Origin: Streptomyces sp. NBC_01754
Lineage (GTDB): Bacteria; Actinomycetota; Actinomycetes; Streptomycetales; Streptomycetaceae
NCBI RefSeq assembly: GCF_035918015.1
Contig: NZ_CP109132.1
Location: 6,820,001 to 6,884,000 of the forward strand
DNA: 64,000 nucleotides
Reading direction: 5' to 3'
Both the position numbers and the translations under genes were made by a program. Every line of letters begins with the position of its first letter. Position 1 is the first letter of the stretch. Of this stretch, positions 51,252 to 59,108 are shown piece after piece. A model generated the notes under the pieces. It did no database searches and was not told the DNA's origin. It saw only the letters and a list, made by a program, of their open reading frames with translations.

Positions 51252-52061
51252 TCAGGCGTCCCCGACCAGGCGCTCGCGCAGCTTCTCGCGCGTCCGGGGA
51301 GCGAGTTCCAGCCCTTCCTCCAGGTAGCGCTCCGTGCCGCCCCAGTTCTCCTCGATCGTGGCGAACGCGGCGTCGAGGTACTCGGCGCGCGCGCCGAAGA
51401 GCGGGTTGAGCAGTTCCCCCACCTCGTCCGACATGCCCGCGGCCGACGTGTCGCTGCGCCGTACCTCGTAGCGGCGGCGCGGGTCGTCGGACTTGAGGTA
51501 GTCGGCCTCGATGGCCTCCCTCTCCACGCCGACCGCCAGCAGCGAGACCGCGATCGACAGGCCGGCGCGGTCCTTGCCGGCGGCGCAGTGCATCAGCGCC
51601 GGCACGCTGTCCTCGGCCAGAGCGTGCAGTACCCGGCTGTGTTCGGCGGTGCGGTCGGTGATGATCGCCCGGTAGGAGGCGATCATGCGCTCCGTGCCCT
51701 TGCCGCCCGCGAGGAGCGAGCGCAGTTGCTCGATGTTCCCGTCGCGGACCAGCCGCCAGAACTCGGCGCCGTCCGCCGGGTCGGAGAGAGGGACGCTGAC
51801 GTTCCGGACGCCGGGCAGCTCCACGTCGTATCCGTCGAGCTTGTGGTCGGCCGCGTTGCGGAAGTCGAAGACCGTGTGCAGGCCGAGCCCGGCCAGGAAG
51901 GCGGTGTCGGCCTCGGTGGCCCGTGCGAGATGGCCGCTGCGGTAGAGGCGCCCGTACCGCACCGTGCGGCCGTCGACGGTCGGGAGGCCGCCCACGTCGC
52001 GGAAGTTACGGACACCGGTGAGCTCGATGTCGGTCGACGGAACCTCTGGCAGCTGCGTCAC
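51252..52061 (-). CDS. tyrosine-protein phosphatase-like (dual-specificity type)
   Basis: A 269-residue protein of the bacterial Tyr phosphatase family related to MptpB/PtpB. The P-loop is HCAAGKDRAGLS with the catalytic Cys and Arg; GVRNFRDVGGLPTVDGRTVR and RYGRLYRSGHLARAT are the family N-terminus, and VFDFRNAADHKLDG holds the likely general-acid region. It dephosphorylates phospho-tyrosine or phosphoinositides in relatives; the target here is unknown. GTG start at 52061 has AGGAG five bases before it. It is convergent with the DUF6126 gene. Confidence 0.88.
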   Translation of the reverse strand: MTQLPEVPSTDIELTGVRNFRDVGGLPTVDGRTVRYGRLYRSGHLARATEADTAFLAGLGLHTVFDFRNAADHKLDGYDVELPGVRNVSVPLSDPADGAEFWRLVRDGNIEQLRSLLAGGKGTERMIASYRAIITDRTAEHSRVLHALAEDSVPALMHCAAGKDRAGLSIAVSLLAVGVEREAIEADYLKSDDPRRRYEVRRSDTSAAGMSDEVGELLNPLFGARAEYLDAAFATIEENWGGTERYLEEGLELAPRTREKLRERLVGDA

Positions 52062-52434
52062 AAGGACTCCTGGAGTGTCTGGCGTCGGCGCCGCTCGCCG
52101 ACGAGGGCACGCTCGCGACGATACGACATGGGCTCATCGGACAAGCTGGTCGGCTTTACCTCCGATGTCCGTCGCCGGGGTGGCGGACCGGGATCCGCCG
52201 CATGTCCGTATTGAGTTGTTTGGTAGAACATGGCCCGCTTGTACGGGACATGAGGGGAGGCGGGTGAGCGGGATCATATCCGTGACGGTGTGTGGCGAAG
52301 CCGGAGGCGGCCATTCCGTACGGTGTGCGGAATGCCAAGATCCGTAATCCACGGAGTGTGACGGGAATTCCGGTGCGGAATTGGGCGGTGGATTCCAGGC
52401 CGTGTCCGGTGGCTTGTTCCCGGCCCGTCGGCTC
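52062..52434. other. upstream region of the riboswitch-controlled wall hydrolase gene
   Basis: No gene fits this 373-bp stretch. It holds two related short palindromes: ATTCCG and CGGAAT around 9 bases at 52313-52333, and around GTG at 52367-52381. Both read GTGCGGAAT on the right arm. They lie where the promoter of the riboswitch transcript must be. Confidence 0.5.
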
Positions 52435-52638
52435 GCTTAACGTCACCGTCAATCCGGACGGAACGCCTAATCCTGCCGCCGTCCGGAATCCGCACCGACC
52501 CACGTGTGGCAGGAGCGGGGGAACCAGGTAAGTCGCCGTCCGGATTCGTCCGGAATGGCTCGGGGTCAAGTCGCGTTCACCCGCGGCCGGGCATCTCCAG
52601 TCCGAACCCGACAGCTCACCTCGCAGGCGCCGGAGAGG
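52435..52638 (+). promoter_or_regulatory. ydaO-type c-di-AMP riboswitch
   Basis: The leader matches the ydaO/yuaA class. The conserved pieces occur in order: CGCTTAAC at the 5' end, the stem GTCCGGAATCCGC, GCGGGGGAACCA, a GGGGTCAAG element in the usual place of GGGGTGAA, and the 3' core CCGAACCCGACAGCTCACC followed by CTCGCAGGCG. It ends about ten bases before the wall-hydrolase ATG. This class turns expression off when c-di-AMP binds, and in Streptomyces it precedes genes for resuscitation factor RpfA and other wall-lytic enzymes. Ends are approximate. Confidence 0.85.
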
Positions 52639-52647
52639 AATCCCCCC

Positions 52648-53607
52648 ATGCCCGCAAAGGGTAAGCACCGTCGTATCACGTCCGGTCCGATCACTCGTGG
52701 CGTCCTTGCCGCGGGGACCGGCGGCGCAGTCCTCGCTCTTCCGCTGCTGGGCGCCACCGGTGCGCACGCGGCGGAGCAGTCGGCGCCCGCCGCCAAGTCC
52801 GTCGCCACCGCCGCGCAGAGCGCGCCCGCCGCCTCCGCCGCGAAGAAGGCGAACACTCCGAAGACCTACTCCGTGGTCTCCGGTGACCACCTCTCGAAGA
52901 TCGCGGCCGACCAGAAGCTCAAGGGCGGCTGGCAGAAGCTGTACCAGGACAACCGGGACGTCGTCGGCGACAACCCGAGCCTGATCTTCCCCGGCATGAA
53001 GCTGACCCTCGGCGCCAAGGCGTCCGGCGCGGCCGCTCAGACGGCCCCGTCGAAGGCCGCTCCGTCGAAGGCCGCTCCCTCCGAGGCCGCCCCGGCCAAG
53101 GCCCAGCCGGCCGCCGAGTCCGCGCCTGCGCCCAAGGCTTCGGCCCCGGCCCAGAACGCGGCCGCCGAGACCTCCCAGCCCGCCTCCGAGAGCGACAGCT
53201 CCGGCTGGGCGACCCCGGTGGCCGCCGCCGCCGTCACCACCCAGTACCGCGCCTCCGGCGCCAGCTGGTCCAGCGGCTACCACACCGGCTCCGACTTCCA
53301 GGCCGCCTCCGGCACCAGTGTCCGGGCCATCGGCGCGGGCACCGTGGTCTCGGCCGGATGGAGCGGCGCGTACGGCAACGAGATCGTCATCCAGCACAGC
53401 GACGGCATGTACTCCCAGTACGCCCACCTGTCCTCGCTCGGCGTCTCGGCCGGCCAGACCGTCACCGGCGGCCAGCAGATCGGTCTGTCCGGCTCCACCG
53501 GCAACTCCACCGGCCCGCACCTCCACTTCGAGGTCCGTACCGGCCCGGGTTACGGCTCGGACGTCGACCCGATCGCCTACCTGCGTTCGCACGGCGTCTC
53601 CATCTGA
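52648..53607 (+). CDS. LysM domain plus M23 peptidase, secreted wall hydrolase
   Basis: A 319-residue exported protein. Residues 1 to about 41 form a signal peptide ending near GAHAAEQ. A LysM peptidoglycan-binding domain follows at about residues 70-117 (YSVVSGDHLSKIAADQ, then LIFPGMKLTL). Next is an Ala/Pro/Lys/Ser-rich linker with repeats of APSKA, then an M23 endopeptidase domain with Zn ligands in SSGYHTGSDFQAASGTSV and GPHLHFEVR. It should cut peptidoglycan cross-bridges during growth or germination. GGAGAGG precedes the ATG. A ydaO-class riboswitch governs it. Confidence 0.93.
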   Translation: MPAKGKHRRITSGPITRGVLAAGTGGAVLALPLLGATGAHAAEQSAPAAKSVATAAQSAPAASAAKKANTPKTYSVVSGDHLSKIAADQKLKGGWQKLYQDNRDVVGDNPSLIFPGMKLTLGAKASGAAAQTAPSKAAPSKAAPSEAAPAKAQPAAESAPAPKASAPAQNAAAETSQPASESDSSGWATPVAAAAVTTQYRASGASWSSGYHTGSDFQAASGTSVRAIGAGTVVSAGWSGAYGNEIVIQHSDGMYSQYAHLSSLGVSAGQTVTGGQQIGLSGSTGNSTGPHLHFEVRTGPGYGSDVDPIAYLRSHGVSI

Positions 53608-53655
53608 CGCGGTCCGGCGGGCCGGTGGTCTCACCGGTTGCCCGGTTGCCCGAAG

Positions 53656-53696
53656 GGGAGGGGCGGTGCGCGGCGGCGCACCGCCCCTCCCTTTAT
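53656..53696 (+). terminator. rho-independent terminator after the wall hydrolase gene
   Basis: GGGAGGGGCGGTGCGC and its exact complement form a 16-bp stem around GGCG (53656-53691), followed directly by TTTATT. This is the clearest intrinsic terminator in the window. Confidence 0.88.
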
Positions 53697-53796
53697 TCCG
53701 GCTTCACCAAGATCTGACCGGGTGGTTCTTCTCACCACCCGTCAAGGCCTTATTACGGTCGCGTAAGTCACATTGCACGGTGCAGGATATGTGCTC

Positions 53797-54639
53797 GTGG
53801 CAGACGATTCGAGAAACAGACAGCACAGCATCATCGGGTCGTACGCAGCGATAGGCGACAGCTTCACCGAGGGAGTCGGAGACCCCGGCCCCGACGGGAC
53901 GTTCGTCGGCTGGGCGGACCGTCTCGCGGTCCTCCTCGCAGACCAGCTTCCCGCCACCGGTGGAGCGACGGATCCCGCGGGCGATCCCCACGGGCACTTC
54001 AGGTACGCCAATCTCGCCGTACGCGGACGCCTCCTCGACCAGATCGTCGAGGAGCAGGTGCCCCGTGCCAAGGAGCTGGCCCCGGAGCTGGTGAGCTTCT
54101 GCGCGGGCGGCAACGACATCATCCGTCCCGGTACCGACCCCGACGACGTGGCCGAACGCTTCGAGCGCGCGGTGGCCGACCTGACGCGTTCGGTCGGCAC
54201 CGTCATGGTCACCACCGGGTTCGACACCCGGGGTGTTCCGGTGCTCCGGCACCTGCGTGGCAAGATCGCCACGTACACCGCCCATGTCCGGGCCATCGCC
54301 GACCGCTACGACTGCCCGGTACTGGACCTGTGGTCGCTGCGGTCCGTGCAGGACCGGCGGGCCTGGGACGACGACCGGCTGCACCTCTCGCCCGAGGGAC
54401 ACACCCGGGTGGCGCTGCGGGCCGCCCAGGTGCTCGGCATCGAGGTACCGGCCGATCCCGACCAGGCGTGGCCGCCGCAGGCACAGCGCGGGACCCTCGA
54501 GGTACGGCGCGACGACATCCACTGGGCACGCGAGTACCTCGTCCCGTGGATCGGCCGACGGCTGCGCGGCGAGTCCTCGGGAGACCACGTCGAGGCCAAG
54601 CGGCCGGACCTGCTGCCTCTTCGAGCGCTCAGCCGGTGA
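53797..54639 (+). CDS. SGNH/GDSL hydrolase family protein
   Basis: A 280-residue SGNH hydrolase. Block I is AAIGDSFTEGVGDPG with the nucleophilic Ser, block II Gly region is NLAVRGRLLDQIVE, block III is FCAGGNDIIRPG, and block V is DDRLHLSPEGHTRVAL with Asp and His. Such enzymes deacylate lipids, sugars or wall polymers. I chose the GTG at 53797, following AGGA; GTG 53791 is close. It has no signal peptide, so it is probably cytoplasmic. Its 3' end overlaps the convergent STM4011-like gene by 11 bp. Confidence 0.87.
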   Translation: MADDSRNRQHSIIGSYAAIGDSFTEGVGDPGPDGTFVGWADRLAVLLADQLPATGGATDPAGDPHGHFRYANLAVRGRLLDQIVEEQVPRAKELAPELVSFCAGGNDIIRPGTDPDDVAERFERAVADLTRSVGTVMVTTGFDTRGVPVLRHLRGKIATYTAHVRAIADRYDCPVLDLWSLRSVQDRRAWDDDRLHLSPEGHTRVALRAAQVLGIEVPADPDQAWPPQAQRGTLEVRRDDIHWAREYLVPWIGRRLRGESSGDHVEAKRPDLLPLRALSR

Positions 54640-55612
54640 CGAGGGGGAGCGGCCGCCGGTGCGGCGCACGGCCGACGAGCCCGTCCGGTGCGGGTGCCCG
54701 CACCGGACGGGCGGGTATCCGCTCCAGGACGCCCCCGGCGAAGACGTCGTACAACGGCAGGGACTCCAGGTGCACATAGCCGATGTGGCAGTCGCACACG
54801 GTGAGGGGGCAGCCACGCGGGCCCAGTGAACGCCGGTAGCTGCCGTCGTAGAGATTTCCGAGCTCGGCCCGGACGAAGTGGCAGCGGCGCACCGTACCGT
54901 CACCGTCGACCGAGATCACCGACTCACCGGTCCGGCAGGGCAGCCCGGCCGAGACATGGGGGTGCCTGCTGTAGGCGAACAGCGGGTCCAGAGCGGTCCA
55001 CCGGTCCGCCTCCTCGTCCGTGTAGGTGTGGCCCTCGGCCGCGTTGACCCAGAGGTACACCTCGGACGGCAGCGCGGCCCGGAGCCGTCCGGCCTCCTCC
55101 AGATGGGCCGGGAGCCCCACCACCCCGACGCTGAAGCGGACACCGAGCTCCGACAGCTCCCGGCACCGGCCGAGGAACCTGTCGTACGGCGTCTGGCCCG
55201 GGTGGTACGTGCACCAGAGGGCGGCCTTCTCCCGGTCGGCGCCGGCCAGCCAGCCGGTGCGGCAGCTGAGGTTTGTCTGGACGGCGACCCGGCGGACGTG
55301 CGGCAGCAGCGACAGCTCGACCAGGGCACGCCGGTACCAGGACCGTGTCAGGCCCTCGCCCCACGGGGTGAACAGCACCGAGATCCGGTCACCGGTCTGT
55401 GCGGCGACCCAGGAGGCGAAGCGCTCCAGCGCCGCGCGGTCCGCGCGCAGTTGCTCCCCGCTGTCCCGGCGCTTGGCGAACGGGCAGTAGGGGCAGTCGT
55501 AGTCGCACGAGGCCAGCGGGCCGCGGTAGAGGATCGTCAGGTCCGCGCCGGGTGCCTCCGCGGCCTTCACGGGGGTGGCCGCTCGTTCGGTGGACGCCGG
55601 ATCCGTGCTCAT
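54629..55612 (-). CDS. STM4011 family radical SAM protein
   Basis: A 327-residue radical SAM enzyme; the cluster Cys set is C36, C40 and C43 (LASCDYDCPYCPFAKR). It has TPWGEGLTRSWYRR, TNLSCRTGW and ends with a second Cys-rich part, GCPLTVCDCHIGYVHLE, which may hold another iron-sulfur cluster. I recognise the pattern as the family named after Salmonella STM4011. It is the last gene of the five-gene STM4011-4015-like operon, 8 bp after the STM4012-like gene. The C-terminal 30 residues are Pro/Arg-rich. The reaction is unknown. Confidence 0.85.
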   Translation of the reverse strand: MSTDPASTERAATPVKAAEAPGADLTILYRGPLASCDYDCPYCPFAKRRDSGEQLRADRAALERFASWVAAQTGDRISVLFTPWGEGLTRSWYRRALVELSLLPHVRRVAVQTNLSCRTGWLAGADREKAALWCTYHPGQTPYDRFLGRCRELSELGVRFSVGVVGLPAHLEEAGRLRAALPSEVYLWVNAAEGHTYTDEEADRWTALDPLFAYSRHPHVSAGLPCRTGESVISVDGDGTVRRCHFVRAELGNLYDGSYRRSLGPRGCPLTVCDCHIGYVHLESLPLYDVFAGGVLERIPARPVRAPAPDGLVGRAPHRRPLPLVTG

Positions 55613-55620
55613 CGGGCGGC

Positions 55621-56967
55621 TCACTTGGCCTCGTACGCGGCCATCGCGGCCCGTACGGCGGGGGAGAACAGCTCCGGGCCCAGCGCGTCGGAGTGGGCCA
55701 GACCCTCGGGCGACAGCCGCAGCCGGCCGGGCTCCGCCGATCCGTCCAGCCAGCCGCGCTCCGCGAAGCGGTCCAGCTCGGCCGGGAAGTCGGCGCGCGG
55801 ATCCGTGCCGAACCGCTCGCGGTAGTCGGCCGACAGGAGGCCCTCGGCCTGGAGGAGCGACTGCAGCAGGTGGCGTCTGCGGGCCTCGTCCCCGGTGACG
55901 TACCGCCCGACCTCGGCCCGGGAGAAGTCCTCGGTCGTGGTGAAGCCGTCGATGATGCCGCGGACCTCCCGCGTCTCCACCGCGTAGTCGAAGGAGTAGT
56001 GCAGCGAGGAGGTGTACGAGCGGGCACCGCAGCCGAGCCCGATCATTCCGTCGGTCTGGCAGGCGTGGTCCCCGGGGCCCGCCTGCGGGGCGTCCGCGCG
56101 GCGGAACATGCGCATCGACACCTGCTCGTAGCCGTGGGCCAGGAGATGGTCGCGGCCCGCCCGGTACAGCCGCAGCCGCTGCTCGTCCCACGTGTGGTCC
56201 GGTGCGTCGGCGGCGCCCCGGTGCCGGCCGAGACCCGTCAGCGGGCGTACGTACAAGGGGTAGAGGTAGAACTCCTCCGGGTGCCAGGCCAGGGCGGCGT
56301 CCAGCGAGAACCGCCAGCTCTCCGCCGTCTGCCCGTCGATGCCGTAGATCAGGTCGATGTTGAGGACGGGGACCCGGGCGTCGCGGATGCGGCCCAGGGC
56401 GTCCTCCACCTCCCGGCGGTGCTGCGGCCGGACGGCGGCCCGGGCCTCGGCGTCGACGAAGCTCTGGACGCCGATACTGACGCGGGTGGCGCCGCGGTCG
56501 GCGAGCACCGCCAGCCTCTCCGCCGTCGCGGTCGCCGGAGAGGTCTCCACCGACAGCGGAACGTCCCGCAGATCGGCTCCCATGCGCTTCTCCGCGATGT
56601 CGCAGAGCCGCTCCAGCTCCCCGGCGGTCAGGAAGGTGGGCGTGCCGCCGCCGAACGCGGCGGCGGCGAAACGCACCGGTTCCTCGTCACCCAGCGCGTC
56701 CCGGACGGCCGTGGCCTGCCGGTCCAGGGCGTCGAGGTAGCGCCTGGTCAGCTCGTCCGGTGCGCCGATCCTGGTGAACAGGTTGCAGAAGCCGCAGCGG
56801 ACCTCGCAGAACGGTATGTGGAGGTAGAGGGAGAGCGCGTCCTTGGGTTCGGACGCCCACAGCCCGCTCAGGAGCGGGCGCCCGGCGGGGTGCCCCGCGA
56901 GCGGGCGGTAGGCCGTCTTGTGCGGGTAGGCGTAGACGTAGCTCTGGTACGGCCTGGTACTGGTCAT
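55621..56967 (-). CDS. STM4012 family radical SAM protein (HemN/HemW-like)
   Basis: A 448-residue radical SAM enzyme of the HemN/HemW fold. The Cys set is C54, C58, C61 (IPFCEVRCGFCNLF), with AAFGGGTPTFL, VSIGVQSFVDAEA and MIGLGCGARSY typical of that fold. Despite this likeness it does not carry the features that would make me call it the coproporphyrinogen oxidase of the cell, and it is bound into the STM4011-4015-like operon. Its ATG overlaps the stop of the hydrolase gene (ATGA). Known HemN-like enzymes include methylases and cyclases in natural-product pathways; the substrate is unknown. Confidence 0.85.
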   Translation of the reverse strand: MTSTRPYQSYVYAYPHKTAYRPLAGHPAGRPLLSGLWASEPKDALSLYLHIPFCEVRCGFCNLFTRIGAPDELTRRYLDALDRQATAVRDALGDEEPVRFAAAAFGGGTPTFLTAGELERLCDIAEKRMGADLRDVPLSVETSPATATAERLAVLADRGATRVSIGVQSFVDAEARAAVRPQHRREVEDALGRIRDARVPVLNIDLIYGIDGQTAESWRFSLDAALAWHPEEFYLYPLYVRPLTGLGRHRGAADAPDHTWDEQRLRLYRAGRDHLLAHGYEQVSMRMFRRADAPQAGPGDHACQTDGMIGLGCGARSYTSSLHYSFDYAVETREVRGIIDGFTTTEDFSRAEVGRYVTGDEARRRHLLQSLLQAEGLLSADYRERFGTDPRADFPAELDRFAERGWLDGSAEPGRLRLSPEGLAHSDALGPELFSPAVRAAMAAYEAK

Positions 56968-57833
56968 CGGGAGGCCCCCGCGTCGAGGAAGAAGTGGGCG
57001 TACGGCACGGTCCAGACGGATTCGTGACCCAGCCGGTGACCGGTGTAGCCGTCGTCCCCGTATGCCGTGCCGTGGTCGGAGCAGACGATCGCGAAGCACC
57101 GGCGGCGGCTGCTCACCGCGGCGAAGAGGCGCCCGATGTGCCGGTCCACGTACTCCAGGGCGGCGGCGTGCGTCTCCCTGGAATCGCCCGCGTCGGCGGT
57201 GGCGCCGGGCAGGTGGAACCAGTTGGGCTGGTGCAGGGCCGACACGTTGACGAAGAGGAACAGCCGCTGCTGGGGCGGCAGCCGGGCCACGACGTGCTCG
57301 GCACGGGCCACCTGTTCCTCGAAGGAGGTGGGGGAGGCTACCCCGAACCCCGGTTCCCAGTGGCTCTCCTGGAAGAGGGCGGGCAGCACCGAGCCGAGCG
57401 GAGGACGGCGGTTGAAGAAGCCGACACCGCCGATGCACACGGTGCGGTAGCCGGCACCGGCGAGAGCGGAGGGCAGGTCGGCGGTGTCGTGGACGAACGT
57501 GCCGTCCGCGGTGGACTCGCTGCCCGCGAAACGCGCGGCGAACAGCCGCGGATGCGGGCCGGGAGCGGCCGGCGTCGGCAGGAACCCGGCGAACATCGCC
57601 TGATGGGAGGCGTAGGTGAAGCTGCCCGGCGCGTGCCTCTTCTCCCAGACCCCGCCCGGCAGACGGCGGGCCAGGTTCGGAATGCGTCCGGCGGCGGCGA
57701 GCTCCTCGGCCACGTCGAAGCGCAGGGTGTCCAGGGTGACGAGCAACAGGTCGTCGCTGCCCACCACCGCGTTCATGTCGGGGTCGCGGGTGCCCGGGAC
57801 ACGGGCGGCGGGGTCAGGGGAGAGGGACGGCAC
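56964..57833 (-). CDS. STM4013/SEN3800 family hydrolase (alkaline phosphatase superfamily)
   Basis: A 289-residue hydrolase. The N-terminal LLVTLDTLRFDVA and the later CSDHGTAYGDDGYTGHRLGH are the two metal-binding halves of the alkaline-phosphatase/sulfatase superfamily. The nucleophile is probably Thr or Ser in GSFTYASHQAMFAGF, with no sulfatase Cys-x-Pro-x-Arg motif, so a phosphatase or phosphodiesterase is more likely. I chose the GTG at 57833 because AGGAG stands about six bases upstream; an ATG at 57776 has no ribosome site. It overlaps STM4014 by 20 bp and STM4012 by 4 bp. Confidence 0.83.
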   Translation of the reverse strand: MPSLSPDPAARVPGTRDPDMNAVVGSDDLLLVTLDTLRFDVAEELAAAGRIPNLARRLPGGVWEKRHAPGSFTYASHQAMFAGFLPTPAAPGPHPRLFAARFAGSESTADGTFVHDTADLPSALAGAGYRTVCIGGVGFFNRRPPLGSVLPALFQESHWEPGFGVASPTSFEEQVARAEHVVARLPPQQRLFLFVNVSALHQPNWFHLPGATADAGDSRETHAAALEYVDRHIGRLFAAVSSRRRCFAIVCSDHGTAYGDDGYTGHRLGHESVWTVPYAHFFLDAGASR

Positions 57834-59019
57834 GAAGGCTCCTCGCTCGCTCGTACATGGGCGGCCGGCCTTCGGCGCGGCGCTTTCGCGGCACGGCCCG
57901 CAGGATCGCGGCCACCTGTGCCGCGTAGGTGTCCATCCCCTCCGCACCACTGCCCGGCAGACCGGTCAGACGAGGCAGGAGATCCCCGAAGGCGTTGACC
58001 TCACCGACGGCGAACCGCCGCCAGCCGGTGGCCGGGAGCAGGTCGACACCCACGCACAGGGTGTCAGGGAAGCAGGCGGCGGCCCGCTCGCAGACCGTGA
58101 GCGCCTCGGCCCAACTGCCGCCCGCCGCCTCGGTCGCGGCCCGCACCTCGTCGAGATCGCCGCGTGCTCCGCCCAGGTGCAGATTGGTCATGGGGGAGCG
58201 GCTGGTCCGTACGACGGCGTGCGTCGCCCGGCCGGCCACCACCACGACCCGGAGGTCGGCGGCCCGGCCGCCCCGCACCGATGCCTTCGGCAGCCACCGC
58301 TCGATGTGCAGACCGTCCGGAGCGAGGGCGTCGACCAACCGCGCCACCTCGCCCTCGGTCGTGCACCGGCGCACCCGGAGGGAGTTGAAGAGCCGGCCCG
58401 TCTCGTCCCGCTCCACGGACGTGGTCGCCCGCACCCGGCCGGGCCCGGCCGTCTCCACGGCCAGGACCCCGGAGGCGGACGACCCGTGGGCGAGTTTCAC
58501 GAACGCCCTCGGCATCCGGTGGTCCGCCATCAGCCGGCGTACGTCCGTCCAGTCACGCACCGGTGGCGCGGCCGGCCCGGAGGTGGGCGAGTCGGGTACG
58601 CGTACTCCGGCTGCTCCCAGGACACCGTGGCACAGGCGCTTGTCGAACAGCACCGCGACGTCCTGGGGGCCGTCCAGCAGAACCGCCCCCGCGGCGGCGG
58701 CCGCCCGCTCCACATCCCGTACGGCGGTGATGAAACGGGCGTACCAGAGGGCCGAACCCTCGACCCGGGTCGTGTCCTCCACCCCGCGCAGCAGCCGCTC
58801 CACCTCGGCGTCCTCACCGGGCGAGTCGATCCTGACCCGTTCACCGGGCAGGAAGACCGCCTCGCCCCCCAGCACCCGGCGCCAGGACACGGTGCGCGCC
58901 TCGGGGAGCCCGGCGGCCCGCACCGCGTCCTGGAAGAGGGCGACCCTGCGGTTACCGGGGTTGCCGACGACGGCGAGGCGCGGACCGGTGCTATTCGCCG
59001 GCAACGACATGGCGGGCAC
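57814..59019 (-). CDS. STM4014 family protein (ATP-grasp-like)
   Basis: A 401-residue protein. It starts with a Rossmann-like LAVVGNPGNRRVALFQDAV, and the middle and end have ATP-grasp features: DKRLCHGVLGAAGVRVPDS, AFVKLAHGSSASGVL with the ATP-binding Lys, and GEVNAFGDLLPRLTG with the Mg-binding Glu and Asn. ATP-grasp enzymes ligate a carboxylate to an amine or thiol via acyl phosphate. I recognise the family named STM4014. The GTG at 59019 has GGAGGA close upstream. It sits between the hydrolase and the leucine-rich-repeat gene. Confidence 0.83.
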   Translation of the reverse strand: MPAMSLPANSTGPRLAVVGNPGNRRVALFQDAVRAAGLPEARTVSWRRVLGGEAVFLPGERVRIDSPGEDAEVERLLRGVEDTTRVEGSALWYARFITAVRDVERAAAAAGAVLLDGPQDVAVLFDKRLCHGVLGAAGVRVPDSPTSGPAAPPVRDWTDVRRLMADHRMPRAFVKLAHGSSASGVLAVETAGPGRVRATTSVERDETGRLFNSLRVRRCTTEGEVARLVDALAPDGLHIERWLPKASVRGGRAADLRVVVVAGRATHAVVRTSRSPMTNLHLGGARGDLDEVRAATEAAGGSWAEALTVCERAAACFPDTLCVGVDLLPATGWRRFAVGEVNAFGDLLPRLTGLPGSGAEGMDTYAAQVAAILRAVPRKRRAEGRPPMYERARSLRAVPLP

Positions 59020-59108
59020 CGTCGTCCTCCGGATCCCAGGTGTCCGCCTCGCCGAGTGTCCGCCTCGCCGAGGTCGACGTGGCGTGCTGGACGTCCGTCA
59101 TCGTCCGA

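Noticed and set aside
55621..56967. Housekeeping coproporphyrinogen III dehydrogenase (hemN/hemW)
   Set aside because: The fold fits, but the gene overlaps STM4013/4014-like genes and matches the STM4012 family, so a heme role is unlikely.
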